Of a stretch of DNA of 64,000 nt, positions 16,323 to 25,010 are shown in pieces; within the stretch, counting starts at the first letter, position 1; each line of letters opens with the position of its first letter. The notes below the pieces were generated by a model. The model was not told the DNA's origin and searched no databases. It worked only from the letters and a program-made list of their open reading frames with translations. A program made the position numbers and the translations under genes. The DNA comes from Antarctobacter sediminis. GTDB lineage: Bacteria > Pseudomonadota > Alphaproteobacteria > Rhodobacterales > Rhodobacteraceae. Location of the stretch: the NCBI RefSeq assembly GCF_019218285.1, contig NZ_JAHUZG010000002.1:868001-932000 (forward strand), given 5' to 3'.

Positions 16323-16655
16323 ATGATCAGAACCGCCGCCTTTGCACTGTTCCTGGCCACGCCTGTTCTGGCTTGGGAACATACTGTGGAATGGCGCTTT
16401 TCAGGCGATGAAATCCGGTCATTCTCGGTCACGGAACCGGCGTTTGACGAAGACCCGGTCGTGCTGGAGGTTGAACTGGCGCATGAGTCCTCGGGCACGA
16501 CGCGGATCATGATCGAGGCTGACAACGGCATCGGCGACTGCGCGGATCTTCTGCGGTTTGCACAGGGCAATCCCTTCGAGATCATCGTGCTGACCGCCAA
16601 CCTGAATGCGCAGACGATCAACGGGGTGACGCTGGCCCAGTGTTCGACGCGTTAG
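16323..16655 (+). CDS. Small exported protein of unknown function
   Basis: 110 residues. A short signal peptide (MIRTAAFALFLATPVLAW) precedes a compact domain with two Cys (in GDCADLL and LAQCSTR), likely a disulfide in the periplasm. It has acidic and beta-rich character. I do not recognise the family. A GGAGG site 6 nt before the ATG supports the start. It lies between the GNAT gene and the rplS promoter. Confidence 0.65.
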   Translation: MIRTAAFALFLATPVLAWEHTVEWRFSGDEIRSFSVTEPAFDEDPVVLEVELAHESSGTTRIMIEADNGIGDCADLLRFAQGNPFEIIVLTANLNAQTINGVTLAQCSTR

Positions 16656-16679
16656 AGCCGCTGACCGGGGCCTTTTGCC

Positions 16680-16708
16680 TTGATCCAAAGGCCCGCCGCT
16701 TCTATACA
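16680..16708 (+). promoter_or_regulatory. Promoter of rplS-rpmE
   Basis: TTGATC (16680-16685), a 17-nt spacer and TATACA (16703-16708) make a good sigma70-type promoter. Transcription from about 16715 would give a leader of roughly 160 nt before rplS. The leader contains several GC-rich pairings but no ribosomal-protein leader motif that I can name. Confidence 0.6.
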
Positions 16709-16877
16709 CGCGCATCTTTCGGCGTCGGGGCGACTCGGCGCCGTTGGGTTTCGTGAGCCGGTCCGTCGGCGCACGAAGGAGCAAAGAAAAGCTGGCGCAT
16801 CCCTGTTTCCCTTTTGGATCAAGGCACTGGCCAGACATCTCCGCGGGCAAACCGCGACGAACATAGGAGAAGGTCAG

Positions 16878-17273
16878 ATGGATCTGATCGCACAGCTCGA
16901 GGCAGAACAAATTGCCTCGCTCGGGAAAGAGATTCCCGATTTCAAGCCCGGCGACACCGTTCGCGTCGGCTATAAGGTGACCGAAGGCACCCGTACCCGT
17001 GTGCAGAACTACGAAGGCGTCTGCATCAGCCGCAAAAACGGCAAGGGCATCGCGGGTTCGTTCACCGTTCGCAAGATTTCCTTCGGTGAAGGCGTGGAAC
17101 GTGTGTTCCCTCTGTATTCGACCAACATCGAAACCATCGAAGTTGTCCGCCGTGGCCGCGTCCGCCGCGCCAAGATGTATTACCTCCGTTCGCGCCGCGG
17201 CAAGTCGGCACGGATCAAGGAGGACACCACCTACAAGCCGCTCAAGTCCAAGAGCGCTGGCGCCGACGCGTAA
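16878..17273 (+). CDS. rplS: 50S ribosomal protein L19
   Basis: Ribosomal protein L19, at the 30S-50S interface. 131 residues. [24 protein letters not shown] and the basic [25 protein letters not shown] are diagnostic. The start [11 protein letters not shown] follows GGAGAAGG. It is trailed by rpmE after 12 nt with one terminator for both, so rplS and rpmE are a bicistronic unit with their own promoter. Confidence 0.97.
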   Translation: MDLIAQLEAEQIASLGKEIPDFKPGDTVRVGYKVTEGTRTRVQNYEGVCISRKNGKGIAGSFTVRKISFGEGVERVFPLYSTNIETIEVVRRGRVRRAKMYYLRSRRGKSARIKEDTTYKPLKSKSAGADA

Positions 17274-17285
17274 GGAGCTCAGACG

Positions 17286-17507
17286 ATGAAAAAGAATCTG
17301 CACCCCGATTACCACCTGATCACCGTCAAGATGACCGACGGGACCGAGTATCAGACCCGTTCGACCTGGGGCAAAGAGGGCGACACGCTTGTTCTCGACA
17401 TCGACCCCACCGTGCACCCCGCATGGACCGGCGGCACCTCGCGCCTGATGGACCAGGGCGGCCGCGTGTCGAAGTTCAAGAAGAAATACGAAGGCCTGGG
17501 CTTCTAA
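17286..17507 (+). CDS. rpmE: 50S ribosomal protein L31
   Basis: Ribosomal protein L31, 73 residues ([19 protein letters not shown]). The CxxC zinc ligands of the zinc-binding type are absent, so this is the Cys-free (C-minus) alphaproteobacterial form. It is followed 23 nt later by a strong intrinsic terminator. Confidence 0.96.
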   Translation: MKKNLHPDYHLITVKMTDGTEYQTRSTWGKEGDTLVLDIDPTVHPAWTGGTSRLMDQGGRVSKFKKKYEGLGF

Positions 17508-17530
17508 GCCTTTCTGCCTTTCGAAACGAA

Positions 17531-17560
17531 ACGCCGCCCCTTGTTCGGGCGGCGTTTTTT
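17531..17560 (+). terminator. Intrinsic terminator after rpmE
   Basis: ACGCCGCCC (17531-17539) pairs perfectly with GGGCGGCGT (17547-17555) across a 7-nt loop, and the T-run continues to 17560. It ends the rplS-rpmE transcript. Confidence 0.9.
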
Positions 17561-17714
17561 GTTGGCAAAGGCCAGTGTCCGACCCGATTTGCCTGTTCGA
17601 CCTTGCGGGTGATCTGCCCCCTGCGCCGGTCCACCGCCCCGTCCGTGGTCTCTGCCTCTGGACACTTCGCCGTGCCGCTGCCAATTCGGGCAAAACCCGC
17701 GATGGAGACACGCC

Positions 17715-19064
17715 ATGAAGGACGAGAACTTTCTCAAGGAGAACAACGCCCGCCAGCTTTGGCACCCGATGGGCCATCCCGGCGACGCCCAGACCACCCC
17801 GCCGCGCATCATCAAAGGCGCAACCGGCAGCACGATCACCGACATCGACGGTCACAGCGCTGTGGACGCGGTTGGCGGCTTGTGGTGCGTGAACCTTGGC
17901 TATTCGAACGACAAGGTGAAACAGGCCATCGCGAACCAGCTTTTCGAGCTGCCCTACTACTCGGCCTTCGCGGGCACCTCGAACCCGCCCGCCATCGAAG
18001 CCGCTTATGCCGTGCAAGAGTTCTTTGCCGAGGACGGGATCGAGCGCGTCTTTTTCACCTCGGGCGGGTCGGATTCCGTGGAAACCTGCCTGCGGCTTGC
18101 GCGGCAGTATCACGGTCTGCGGGGCGAGCCCACGCGGACCAAGTTCCTCAGCCTGAAAAAAGGCTACCACGGCACGCATTTCGGCGGTGCGTCGGTCAAT
18201 GGCAACAATCGTTTCCGCATCAACTATGAACCGCTGCTGCCGGGATGTTTCCACCTGCCCGCGCCGTACAGCTACCGCAATCCATTCAATGAAACCGATC
18301 CGGCCCGGCTGGCGCAACTGATCGCGCAGGCCATGGAAGACGAGATCGCCTTTCAGGGCGCGAACACCATCGCCGCCTTCATCATGGAACCGATCCAGGG
18401 GGCGGGCGGCGTAATCGTGCCGCATGAAACCTTCATGCCGCTGATGCGCGAGATTTGCGACCGGCATGGCATCTTGCTGATCTCAGACGAGGTGATCACC
18501 GGGTTTGGCCGCACCGGCGATTGGTCCGGCGCGCGTCACTGGGGCGTGAAACCGGACATGATGAGCACGGCCAAGGGCATCACCTCCGGGTATTTCCCGG
18601 TCGGTGCGGCGCTGATGTCTGGCAAGGTGGCGGAGGTTTTCGAAACATCCGGCGCCGATGGCGGCATCTATCATGGCTACACCTATTCGGCCCATCCGGT
18701 CGGGGCTGCGGCGGTGATAGCCTGCCTTGAGGAAACGCTGCGTTTGAACACAAAGGCAAACGCAGCCGTTCGGGGCCAACAGCTTTATGATGGCGTGCTC
18801 AAACTGGCCGAGAAGTATTCGATTGTCGGCGACGTGCGCGGCGGCCACGGGTTGATGACAGGCATCGAGCTGGTCAGTGACCGCGCCGCGAAAACGCCCA
18901 TGGACAACGAGACCATGCAGCGGATTCACCGCACTGCCTATGAGGCCGGGGCCATGGTGCGGCTGGGAATGCATAACATCCTGATGTCGCCGCCGCTGAC
19001 CATCACCGAGAGTGAGGTGAACACCATTCTGGCCGCTCTGGACAAGGGCTTTGCCGCCGCCTGA
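17715..19064 (+). CDS. Class III (omega) aminotransferase
   Basis: PLP-dependent aminotransferase of the acetylornithine/omega family, 449 residues. PLP phosphate is held by SGGSDSVE (116-123), Asp258 in ISDEVITGFGRTG binds the pyridine nitrogen, and Lys287 in STAKGITSGYFPVGA is the Schiff-base lysine. The family includes beta-alanine/taurine/polyamine:pyruvate transaminases, but the substrate is not fixed by sequence alone. It stands alone between two terminators, so it is probably monocistronic. Confidence 0.88.
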   Translation: MKDENFLKENNARQLWHPMGHPGDAQTTPPRIIKGATGSTITDIDGHSAVDAVGGLWCVNLGYSNDKVKQAIANQLFELPYYSAFAGTSNPPAIEAAYAVQEFFAEDGIERVFFTSGGSDSVETCLRLARQYHGLRGEPTRTKFLSLKKGYHGTHFGGASVNGNNRFRINYEPLLPGCFHLPAPYSYRNPFNETDPARLAQLIAQAMEDEIAFQGANTIAAFIMEPIQGAGGVIVPHETFMPLMREICDRHGILLISDEVITGFGRTGDWSGARHWGVKPDMMSTAKGITSGYFPVGAALMSGKVAEVFETSGADGGIYHGYTYSAHPVGAAAVIACLEETLRLNTKANAAVRGQQLYDGVLKLAEKYSIVGDVRGGHGLMTGIELVSDRAAKTPMDNETMQRIHRTAYEAGAMVRLGMHNILMSPPLTITESEVNTILAALDKGFAAA

Positions 19065-19090
19065 GCATCGGACATACCGGAACGACAAAA

Positions 19091-19113
19091 GGGGCCGCAA
19101 TCGCGGCCCCTTT
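19091..19113 (+). terminator. Intrinsic terminator after the class III aminotransferase
   Basis: GGGGCCGC-AATC-GCGGCCCC (19091-19110) followed by TTTCCTGTTT. The 8-bp stem is perfect and the T-run is modest. It lies between convergent genes and could act in both directions; the minus-side A-run (CAAAA before the stem) would serve the AGCS symporter gene. Confidence 0.75.
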
Positions 19114-19135
19114 CCTGTTTGCGGCAAGGCGTTTG

Positions 19136-20689
19136 TCAGTGCTTGAACTTGCGGATCTCACCCGATTTCAAGCGCGACAGATAGCTGTCGACCTCGCGCT
19201 TGACGATCGGCATCAGGAAGTACAGGCCAAAGACGTTTACGACTGCCATGGCAAAGATCGCCGCATCCGAGAAGTCGATCACCGGGCCAAGGTTGGCCGA
19301 GGCACCGATCACAACGAAGATGCAGAAGATCACCTTGAACACCAGTTCCTTGGTCTTTCCTTCGCCGAACAGGAAGGTCCAGGCCTTCAGTCCGTAGTAG
19401 GACCAGCTGATCATGGTCGAGAAGGCAAAGAGGATCACGGCAATCGCGAGGATCGTCGGGAACCAGCTGAAGGCGCTGCCAAAGGCGGCGGCGGTCAGGC
19501 TGACACCCGTGTTGCCGTCGACGGTGGCGATGGCGCTGCCTGCCTCGTTCAGGATGTAATTGCCCGTCGCCTCATCGATCAGCAGTTGCTGCGTGATGAT
19601 GATGACCAGCGCGGTCATGGTGCAGATGACCACCGTGTCGATGAACGGCTCCAGCAAGGAAACGAAACCTTCGGTGATCGGCTCCTTCGTCCGCACGGCA
19701 GAGTGCGCGATGGCCGCCGAACCGACGCCCGCCTCGTTGGAAAAAGCCGCCCGTTTGAAGCCCTGGATCAGCGCGCCGACCATGCCGCCCGCGACGCCCA
19801 GCCCGGTGAATGCACCGGCAAAGATCTGGCCAAAAGCCCAGCCGATCATGTCCGCGTTCATGATGAGGATGACCAGAGCCGCGCCGACATAGATCACCGC
19901 CATGAAGGGCACGACCTTTTCCGTGACCGATGCGATGGATTTCAGACCGCCGATGATCACGACAAAGACAATCGCGGCAAAGACCAGCCCGGTGATGAAC
20001 CCCGGGTAATCACCGACCACACCGGCAATCGCCTGGTGCGCCTGGTTGGCCTGAAACATGTTACCGCCACCCAGCGAGCCGAGGATACAGAAGATCGAGA
20101 ACAGCACCGCAAGGATGCCGCCACCCGGCAGGCCGCGTTCGGCAAACCCTTTTGTCAGATAGTACATCGGACCGCCCGAAACATGGCCGTCCTCGAATTC
20201 GTTGCGGTATTTCACGCCCAGCGTACATTCGGTGAATTTCGATGCCATGCCCATCAGGCCGGCAAGGATCATCCAAAAGGTCGCCCCCGGTCCGCCGATG
20301 CCCACGGCCACCGCGACACCCGCGATATTGCCCAAACCCACGGTGCCAGAAAGCGCCGTCGCCAAGGCTTGGAAATGGCTGACCTCGCCCGCGTCATCCG
20401 GATCGGAGTAGTCACCTTTGACCAGCGCGATGGAATGGCCAAAGGCGCGGAACTGGATAAAGCCGAAGTAGAGGGTAAAGACCGTGGCCGCAATCACCAG
20501 CCAAGCCACGATCCAAGGGAAATTCGTGCCCGGAAAGGGGCTAAAAATGAAGGCCACGAACCAGCCGGTCGCCCCGGCAAAGGCATCGTTCACCATCTGA
20601 TCGACGTTTTTTTCCTGCGCGCTGGCGGAACCGGCCAGCAGAATCAGGCTCATCGCGGCCAAGGCCGCTTGTTGTGTCACTCTTTGCAT
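19136..20689 (-). CDS. Sodium:alanine/glycine symporter (AGCS family)
   Basis: Na+-coupled amino-acid carrier (SSS/APC fold) of 517 residues with about ten membrane spans. ALSGTVGLGNIAGVAVAVGIGGPGA is near the substrate and sodium site, and GGPMYYLTKGF and NEAGVGSAAIAHS are family signatures. The N-terminus carries an extra signal-peptide-like segment (about 1-24, ending SASAQ) before the usual core, seen in many marine alphaproteobacterial homologues. The universal stress protein gene lies 27 nt upstream on the same strand. Confidence 0.9.
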   Translation of the reverse strand: MQRVTQQAALAAMSLILLAGSASAQEKNVDQMVNDAFAGATGWFVAFIFSPFPGTNFPWIVAWLVIAATVFTLYFGFIQFRAFGHSIALVKGDYSDPDDAGEVSHFQALATALSGTVGLGNIAGVAVAVGIGGPGATFWMILAGLMGMASKFTECTLGVKYRNEFEDGHVSGGPMYYLTKGFAERGLPGGGILAVLFSIFCILGSLGGGNMFQANQAHQAIAGVVGDYPGFITGLVFAAIVFVVIIGGLKSIASVTEKVVPFMAVIYVGAALVILIMNADMIGWAFGQIFAGAFTGLGVAGGMVGALIQGFKRAAFSNEAGVGSAAIAHSAVRTKEPITEGFVSLLEPFIDTVVICTMTALVIIITQQLLIDEATGNYILNEAGSAIATVDGNTGVSLTAAAFGSAFSWFPTILAIAVILFAFSTMISWSYYGLKAWTFLFGEGKTKELVFKVIFCIFVVIGASANLGPVIDFSDAAIFAMAVVNVFGLYFLMPIVKREVDSYLSRLKSGEIRKFKH

Positions 20690-20716
20690 GTTGGGTGTCC
20701 TGTTTTCCGGGCGCGC

Positions 20717-21151
20717 TTAGGGAACGATGGTGCAGGGCACCGGGGCGGTCTGGACCAGCGATCCGGCGACAGAGCCAAAGACCCGGCTGCCAAAAGTCGA
20801 ATGCCCGTTGCGACCGATGAACAATTGCGCTGCCTTCTGTTTCTCGGCGATGTCGCAAAGCGTTTCGGCAATGTGGCCATAACGCAGGGCTGTTTCGATC
20901 GGCACACCGCGTCCTTCGACCGAGGCTTTGGCCGGCGTGATGATCGAGGCCTCGGCCCGCGCCAGTTCTTCTTTGCGCCGGGTGTGACGCTCTTCCAGTT
21001 CCGTTGGCGTCAGGAAGGAATAGGGCGACCATTCCAGCACATGGGCTATCAGGACTGTCGCCCCCTGCGCCGTGGCGCGTTCCATGGCGAAGTCCAGCGC
21101 CCGCCGCGCCGCCTCGCTGCCGTCGAATCCGACGACGAATTTATCTGTCAT
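20717..21151 (-). CDS. Universal stress protein (UspA family)
   Basis: 144-residue single Usp domain. FVVGFDGSEAARRALDFA is the opening strand and loop. GRNGHSTFGSRVFGSVAGSL fits the ATP-binding G-x2-G-x9-G-S/T motif, so it is of the nucleotide-binding class. It is placed directly before the AGCS symporter gene, a frequent pairing in which the Usp is thought to tune the transporter. Confidence 0.88.
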   Translation of the reverse strand: MTDKFVVGFDGSEAARRALDFAMERATAQGATVLIAHVLEWSPYSFLTPTELEERHTRRKEELARAEASIITPAKASVEGRGVPIETALRYGHIAETLCDIAEKQKAAQLFIGRNGHSTFGSRVFGSVAGSLVQTAPVPCTIVP

Positions 21152-21368
21152 CTAAAGTGTCCCCTGTTGTTGTTATTCGCCTTTCGGCTGAGTGAAGTGT
21201 AACAACCGCGTGACAGGGGATTTTCCCGAAAACAGGGTTTACCTGCGCTGATTTGACCGAAAAGCGCCGCTTTTCAGGCGCAGTTCGAAACATCTCCCTC
21301 ATATTCAGCCGCTTTGGAACGGATATTGCAGGCGGCGCGCGCTGCTGCGACGGTTTCGCCCATCACGC

Positions 21369-21391
21369 ATTCACGCATGCGAATGTATATA
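21369..21391 (+). promoter_or_regulatory. SqrR/BigR-like operator upstream of the sulfide oxidoreductase gene
   Basis: ATTC-N8-GAAT occurs at 21369-21384, followed directly by GTATATA (21385-21391). ATTC-N8-GAAT is what I recall as the half-site arrangement bound by SqrR, the persulfide-sensing ArsR-type repressor that controls sqr in Rhodobacter. TATATA could be the -10 element, so a bound repressor would block the promoter. The same layout recurs at 23171-23193 before the SulP gene. Binding is inferred. Confidence 0.6.
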
Positions 21392-21430
21392 GCAGCATAC
21401 ACAGAGTCGCGACGGCCGGAGGAGCGCGCC

Positions 21431-23104
21431 ATGGAATTCCGCAAGATCACCGACGACATCACGGTGTCCCCGCAGATCACCGCAGACCACCTGCAAGAGA
21501 TCGCAGATGCGGGCTATCGCGCCATCATCTGCAACCGTCCTGATGGCGAAGGTGCCGATCAGCCAACCTTTGACGAGATCGCCACCGCCGCGCGGACTAT
21601 TGGGCTAGAGGCGCGTTATCTGCCCATCGTCAGCGGAAAGGTCACGGATCCGGATGCCGATGCATTTGGCCAGTTGATGCGCGAACTGCCCGGGCCGGTC
21701 TTTGCCTATTGCCGCACCGGCACCCGTTCGGCAACGCTCTGGTCGCTCAGTCAGGCCGCCGCGTTGGAACCCGCGACGATCCTCGCCGCCACCAAGCAGG
21801 CGGGATATGACATGGCAGGCGTCGTGCGCCGCATCGTCAACGGCGGCAAGACCCCGACGGACGAAGGCGATGCCAAATTCGACGTGGTCGTGGTGGGCGG
21901 CGGCGCAGCGGGGATCGCCGTGTCCTCCAGCCTCAAGGCGCGCAAGCCGGATCTGAACATCGCCATCCTCGACCCGGCGGATGTGCATTATTATCAACCC
22001 GGTTGGACGATGGTCGGCGGCGGCGTCTTCGAAGCTGCGACCACCGCCCGCACAATGGGCAGCCTGATCCCGCAGGGCGTCCACTGGATCAAAGCCGCCG
22101 TCGCCGCTTTTGAACCGCAGAACAATGCCGTGATCCTCGATGGCTGCCGCGTGGTGAAATACGACCGGCTGATCGTCTGCCCCGGGCTGAAGCTGAACTG
22201 GCACGCCGTCGAAGGGCTGGTCGACACGCTGGGCAAGAACGGCGTGACCTCCAACTATCGCTATGACCTTGCGCCCTACACATGGGAACTGGTCAGCAAG
22301 ATGGTTGAAGGGCGCGCGATCTTTACCCAGCCGCCGATGCCGATCAAATGCGCCGGAGCCCCGCAAAAGGCCATGTATCTTTCTGGTGACCACTGGTTCC
22401 GCACCGGCCGCCTGAAAGACATCGACATCCAGTTCATGAACGCCGGGGGCGTGCTCTTTGGCGTCAAGGACTACGTTCCGGCACTGATGGACTACGTTCA
22501 GAAATACGATGCCTCGCTGAACTTCTTCCACAACCTCGTGGCCGTGGACGGCCCCGCGAAGAAAGCCACGTTCAAGGTCGCCAAACCCGATGAAGATCCG
22601 ACCGAAGTCACCGTCGACTTTGACATGATGCACGTCTGCCCGCCGCAGACCGCGCCGGATTTCATCCGGGTTTCGCCCCTGGCCGACGCGGCGGGATGGG
22701 TCGACGTCGATCAGGCCACGCTGCGGCACAAGACCTATGACAACATCTGGTCGCTTGGGGACGTGATGAACGCGCCCAACGCCAAGACGGCCGCCGCCGC
22801 GCGGATGCAGGCGCCCGTGGTGGCCGAAAACCTGGTCTCCGACATGCGCGGCCTCAGCCCCCATGCGGTCTACAACGGCTACGGCTCCTGCCCGCTGACC
22901 GTCGAGAAGGGCAAGATCGTGCTGGCCGAGTTTGGCTATGGCGGTGCCCTGCTGCCGTCTTTCCCCAAATGGCTGCTGGACGGGACCAAGCCGACGCGGG
23001 CCGCTTGGCTGCTCAAGGAACAGATCCTGCCGCCGGTCTATTGGAAGGCCATGCTGCGCGGCAAGGAATGGATGGCAAAACCGGAAAGCGTTTCGGCGGG
23101 ATGA
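21431..23104 (+). CDS. TIGR01244-domain / sulfide:quinone-oxidoreductase-like fusion
   Basis: Two-domain protein of 557 residues. Residues 1-about 140 are a TIGR01244 sulfurtransferase/phosphatase-like domain (as in Blh) with active-site AYCRTGTRS and Cys94. From 150 a FAD-dependent oxidoreductase begins with VVVGGGAAG. Cys250, Cys307 and Cys403, plus YGSCPLT near 487, match the SQOR-type SQR layout, so it probably oxidises sulfide to persulfide and may pass it to the rhodanese-like domain. The start at 21431 has GGAGG; upstream in-frame sequence covers the operator and is rejected. It is followed by a SulP transporter gene. Confidence 0.85.
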   Translation: MEFRKITDDITVSPQITADHLQEIADAGYRAIICNRPDGEGADQPTFDEIATAARTIGLEARYLPIVSGKVTDPDADAFGQLMRELPGPVFAYCRTGTRSATLWSLSQAAALEPATILAATKQAGYDMAGVVRRIVNGGKTPTDEGDAKFDVVVVGGGAAGIAVSSSLKARKPDLNIAILDPADVHYYQPGWTMVGGGVFEAATTARTMGSLIPQGVHWIKAAVAAFEPQNNAVILDGCRVVKYDRLIVCPGLKLNWHAVEGLVDTLGKNGVTSNYRYDLAPYTWELVSKMVEGRAIFTQPPMPIKCAGAPQKAMYLSGDHWFRTGRLKDIDIQFMNAGGVLFGVKDYVPALMDYVQKYDASLNFFHNLVAVDGPAKKATFKVAKPDEDPTEVTVDFDMMHVCPPQTAPDFIRVSPLADAAGWVDVDQATLRHKTYDNIWSLGDVMNAPNAKTAAAARMQAPVVAENLVSDMRGLSPHAVYNGYGSCPLTVEKGKIVLAEFGYGGALLPSFPKWLLDGTKPTRAAWLLKEQILPPVYWKAMLRGKEWMAKPESVSAG

Positions 23105-23170
23105 TACTGTGCCGGCCGGGCCTTGGACAGGCCCGGTCCCATTCGGGAAAATTGCGTCGGCCTCTTTTAA

Positions 23171-23193
23171 ATTCCATTTTATGAATGTATATA
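23171..23193 (+). promoter_or_regulatory. SqrR/BigR-like operator upstream of the SulP gene
   Basis: ATTC-N8-GAAT at 23171-23186 followed by GTATATA (23187-23193), an exact parallel to 21369-21391. The N8 sequences differ, so conservation of the half-sites and the trailing GTATATA is not just local duplication. It lies in the 139-nt gap after the SQR-like gene, so the SulP gene probably has its own regulated promoter. Confidence 0.6.
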
Positions 23194-23243
23194 CTCAAGG
23201 AACGCGACTCGGGTCCGATCCCGAACCGACAGCAGGATTCGCC

Positions 23244-25010
23244 ATGACCCTCCCTTGCCAAGTGACCCGCTACCTGCCGATCCTCGACTGGGGGCGCAGC
23301 TACAACCGCGAAACCGCCTCTGCCGACATGCTGGCCGCGGTGATCGTGACGATCATGCTGATCCCGCAGTCGCTGGCCTATGCGCTGTTGGCGGGGCTGC
23401 CCGCGGAGATGGGGCTTTATGCCTCGATCCTGCCGCTGGTGGCCTACGCCATTTTCGGCACCAGCCGTGCGCTGGCTGTCGGCCCTGTGGCTGTCGTTTC
23501 TCTCATGACCGCCGCCGCCATCGGCAACCTTGGTCTGACCGATCCCGTCGAAATCGCCGTTGCAGCCGGGACACTGGCCTTCATTTCGGGGGTGATGCTG
23601 TCACTACTCGGGCTTCTTCGGCTCGGCTTCCTCGCCAACTTTCTGTCGCATCCGGTTATCGCAGGTTTCATCACCGCGTCGGGCGTGCTGATCGCGGCTT
23701 CGCAGCTAAAGCACATCCTTGGCATCGACATGCACGGTCACACGCTGGTCGAACTGATCCGCACGATGTTCAGCCACATTGGCGAAACCAATGTCTTTAC
23801 CGTCGTGCTTGGCCTTGCGGCGCTGGCCTTTCTTTTCTGGGTTCGCAAGGGGCTGAAACCGCTCTTGTTGAAAAAGGGCGTGCCGCCGAAACTGGCCGAT
23901 GTCCTGACCAAGGCGGGCCCCGTCGCCGCCGTTGTCGTCACCACACTGGTTACTTGGATCTTTGGCCTGTCCGGCGTCGGTGTCCGTATCGTCGGCGAGA
24001 TCCCGATGGGCCTGCCGCCGCTTACGGCACCCAGCTTTTCACCGTCGCTGTGGAATGACCTGTTCATGTCGGCCTTGCTGATCTCGATCATCGGGTTTGT
24101 CGAATCCGTCTCGGTGGCGCAAACGCTGGCCGCCAAACGCCGCCAACGCATCTCGCCGGACCAAGAGCTGATCGGGCTTGGCACCTCGAACATCGCATCG
24201 GCGGTGTCGGGCGGTTTCCCGGTCACCGGCGGCTTTTCCCGCTCGGTGGTGAATTTCGACGCGGGTGCTGCCACCCCCGCTGCCGGGGCCTATACGGCCG
24301 TTGGCATCGCCATCGCGACGCTGTTGCTGACCCCGCTGCTGTACTTTCTGCCCAAGGCCACGCTGGCCGCGACCATCATTGTCGCCGTGCTGAGCCTTGT
24401 CGATTTCTCGATCCTCAAGAAAAGCTGGGGTTATTCCAAGGTCGATTTCGCTGCTGTCTTTGCCACGATCGTTCTGACGCTGGGGTTTGGCGTGGAACTG
24501 GGCGTTTCGGCCGGTGTTCTGATCTCGATCGGGCTGCACCTGTACAAGACCTCGCGCCCCCATGTGGCCGAGGTGGGGCTTGTCCCCGGCACCCAGCATT
24601 TCCGCAACATCAAGCGCCACAAGGTCGACACCAGGCCGCATCTGGTCAGCCTGCGGGTCGACGAAAGCCTGTATTTCGCCAACGCCCGTTTCCTTGAGGA
24701 CTACGTTCTGGCCCGTGTCACCTGTGACCAGCCGCTGGAACACGTGGTCCTGATGTTCCCCGCCGTGAACGAGGTCGACATGAGCGCGCTGGAAACACTG
24801 GAGGAACTGAACCGCCGCCTGTCGGAAATGGGCATCAAGATGCACCTCTCCGAGGTCAAAGGCCCGGTGATGGACCGGCTGCGACGGTCGCATTTCCTCG
24901 ACGACCTGACTGGCACGGTTTTTCTGTCCCAGTACGACGCATGGCAGGCCTTGGGGGAACCCGCGCCCAAAGCCGAAAGAGGCTCACCCTCCGAGGTGGA
25001 CGCGGCCTGA
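23244..25010 (+). CDS. SulP-family anion transporter with STAS domain
   Basis: Sulfate/bicarbonate-type SLC26/SulP permease of 588 residues. A long membrane domain (about 30-430) opens with the family signature MLIPQSLAYALLAGLPAEMGLY and has the Pro-rich GFPVTGGFSRS segment. A C-terminal STAS domain (about 450-560; VLMFPAVNEVDMSALETLEEL) follows. The ATG at 23244 was chosen because longer readings start inside the operator. Next to an SQR-like enzyme it may export sulfate or sulfite from sulfide oxidation, or import sulfate; direction is not seen in sequence. Confidence 0.88.
   Translation: MTLPCQVTRYLPILDWGRSYNRETASADMLAAVIVTIMLIPQSLAYALLAGLPAEMGLYASILPLVAYAIFGTSRALAVGPVAVVSLMTAAAIGNLGLTDPVEIAVAAGTLAFISGVMLSLLGLLRLGFLANFLSHPVIAGFITASGVLIAASQLKHILGIDMHGHTLVELIRTMFSHIGETNVFTVVLGLAALAFLFWVRKGLKPLLLKKGVPPKLADVLTKAGPVAAVVVTTLVTWIFGLSGVGVRIVGEIPMGLPPLTAPSFSPSLWNDLFMSALLISIIGFVESVSVAQTLAAKRRQRISPDQELIGLGTSNIASAVSGGFPVTGGFSRSVVNFDAGAATPAAGAYTAVGIAIATLLLTPLLYFLPKATLAATIIVAVLSLVDFSILKKSWGYSKVDFAAVFATIVLTLGFGVELGVSAGVLISIGLHLYKTSRPHVAEVGLVPGTQHFRNIKRHKVDTRPHLVSLRVDESLYFANARFLEDYVLARVTCDQPLEHVVLMFPAVNEVDMSALETLEELNRRLSEMGIKMHLSEVKGPVMDRLRRSHFLDDLTGTVFLSQYDAWQALGEPAPKAERGSPSEVDAA

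Noticed and set aside
16419-18467. A 682-codon minus-strand open frame across rplS, rpmE and the aminotransferase gene
   Set aside because: It crosses three real genes and a strong terminator; no plausible start or domain.
19133-21202. A 689-codon open frame on the plus strand across the AGCS symporter and Usp genes
   Set aside because: It is antisense to two clearly conserved proteins, is rich in His/Asp/Arg as expected of a GC-rich shadow frame, and has no family resemblance.
21274-21480. A small minus-strand ORF upstream of the SQR-like gene as a local ArsR-type repressor
   Set aside because: The sequence has no winged-helix features and overlaps the promoter and start of the SQR-like gene.
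23181-23243. An earlier ATG (23181) as the SulP start
   Set aside because: It lies inside the ATTC-N8-GAAT operator and -10-like element, and the added 21 residues do not look like SulP sequence.
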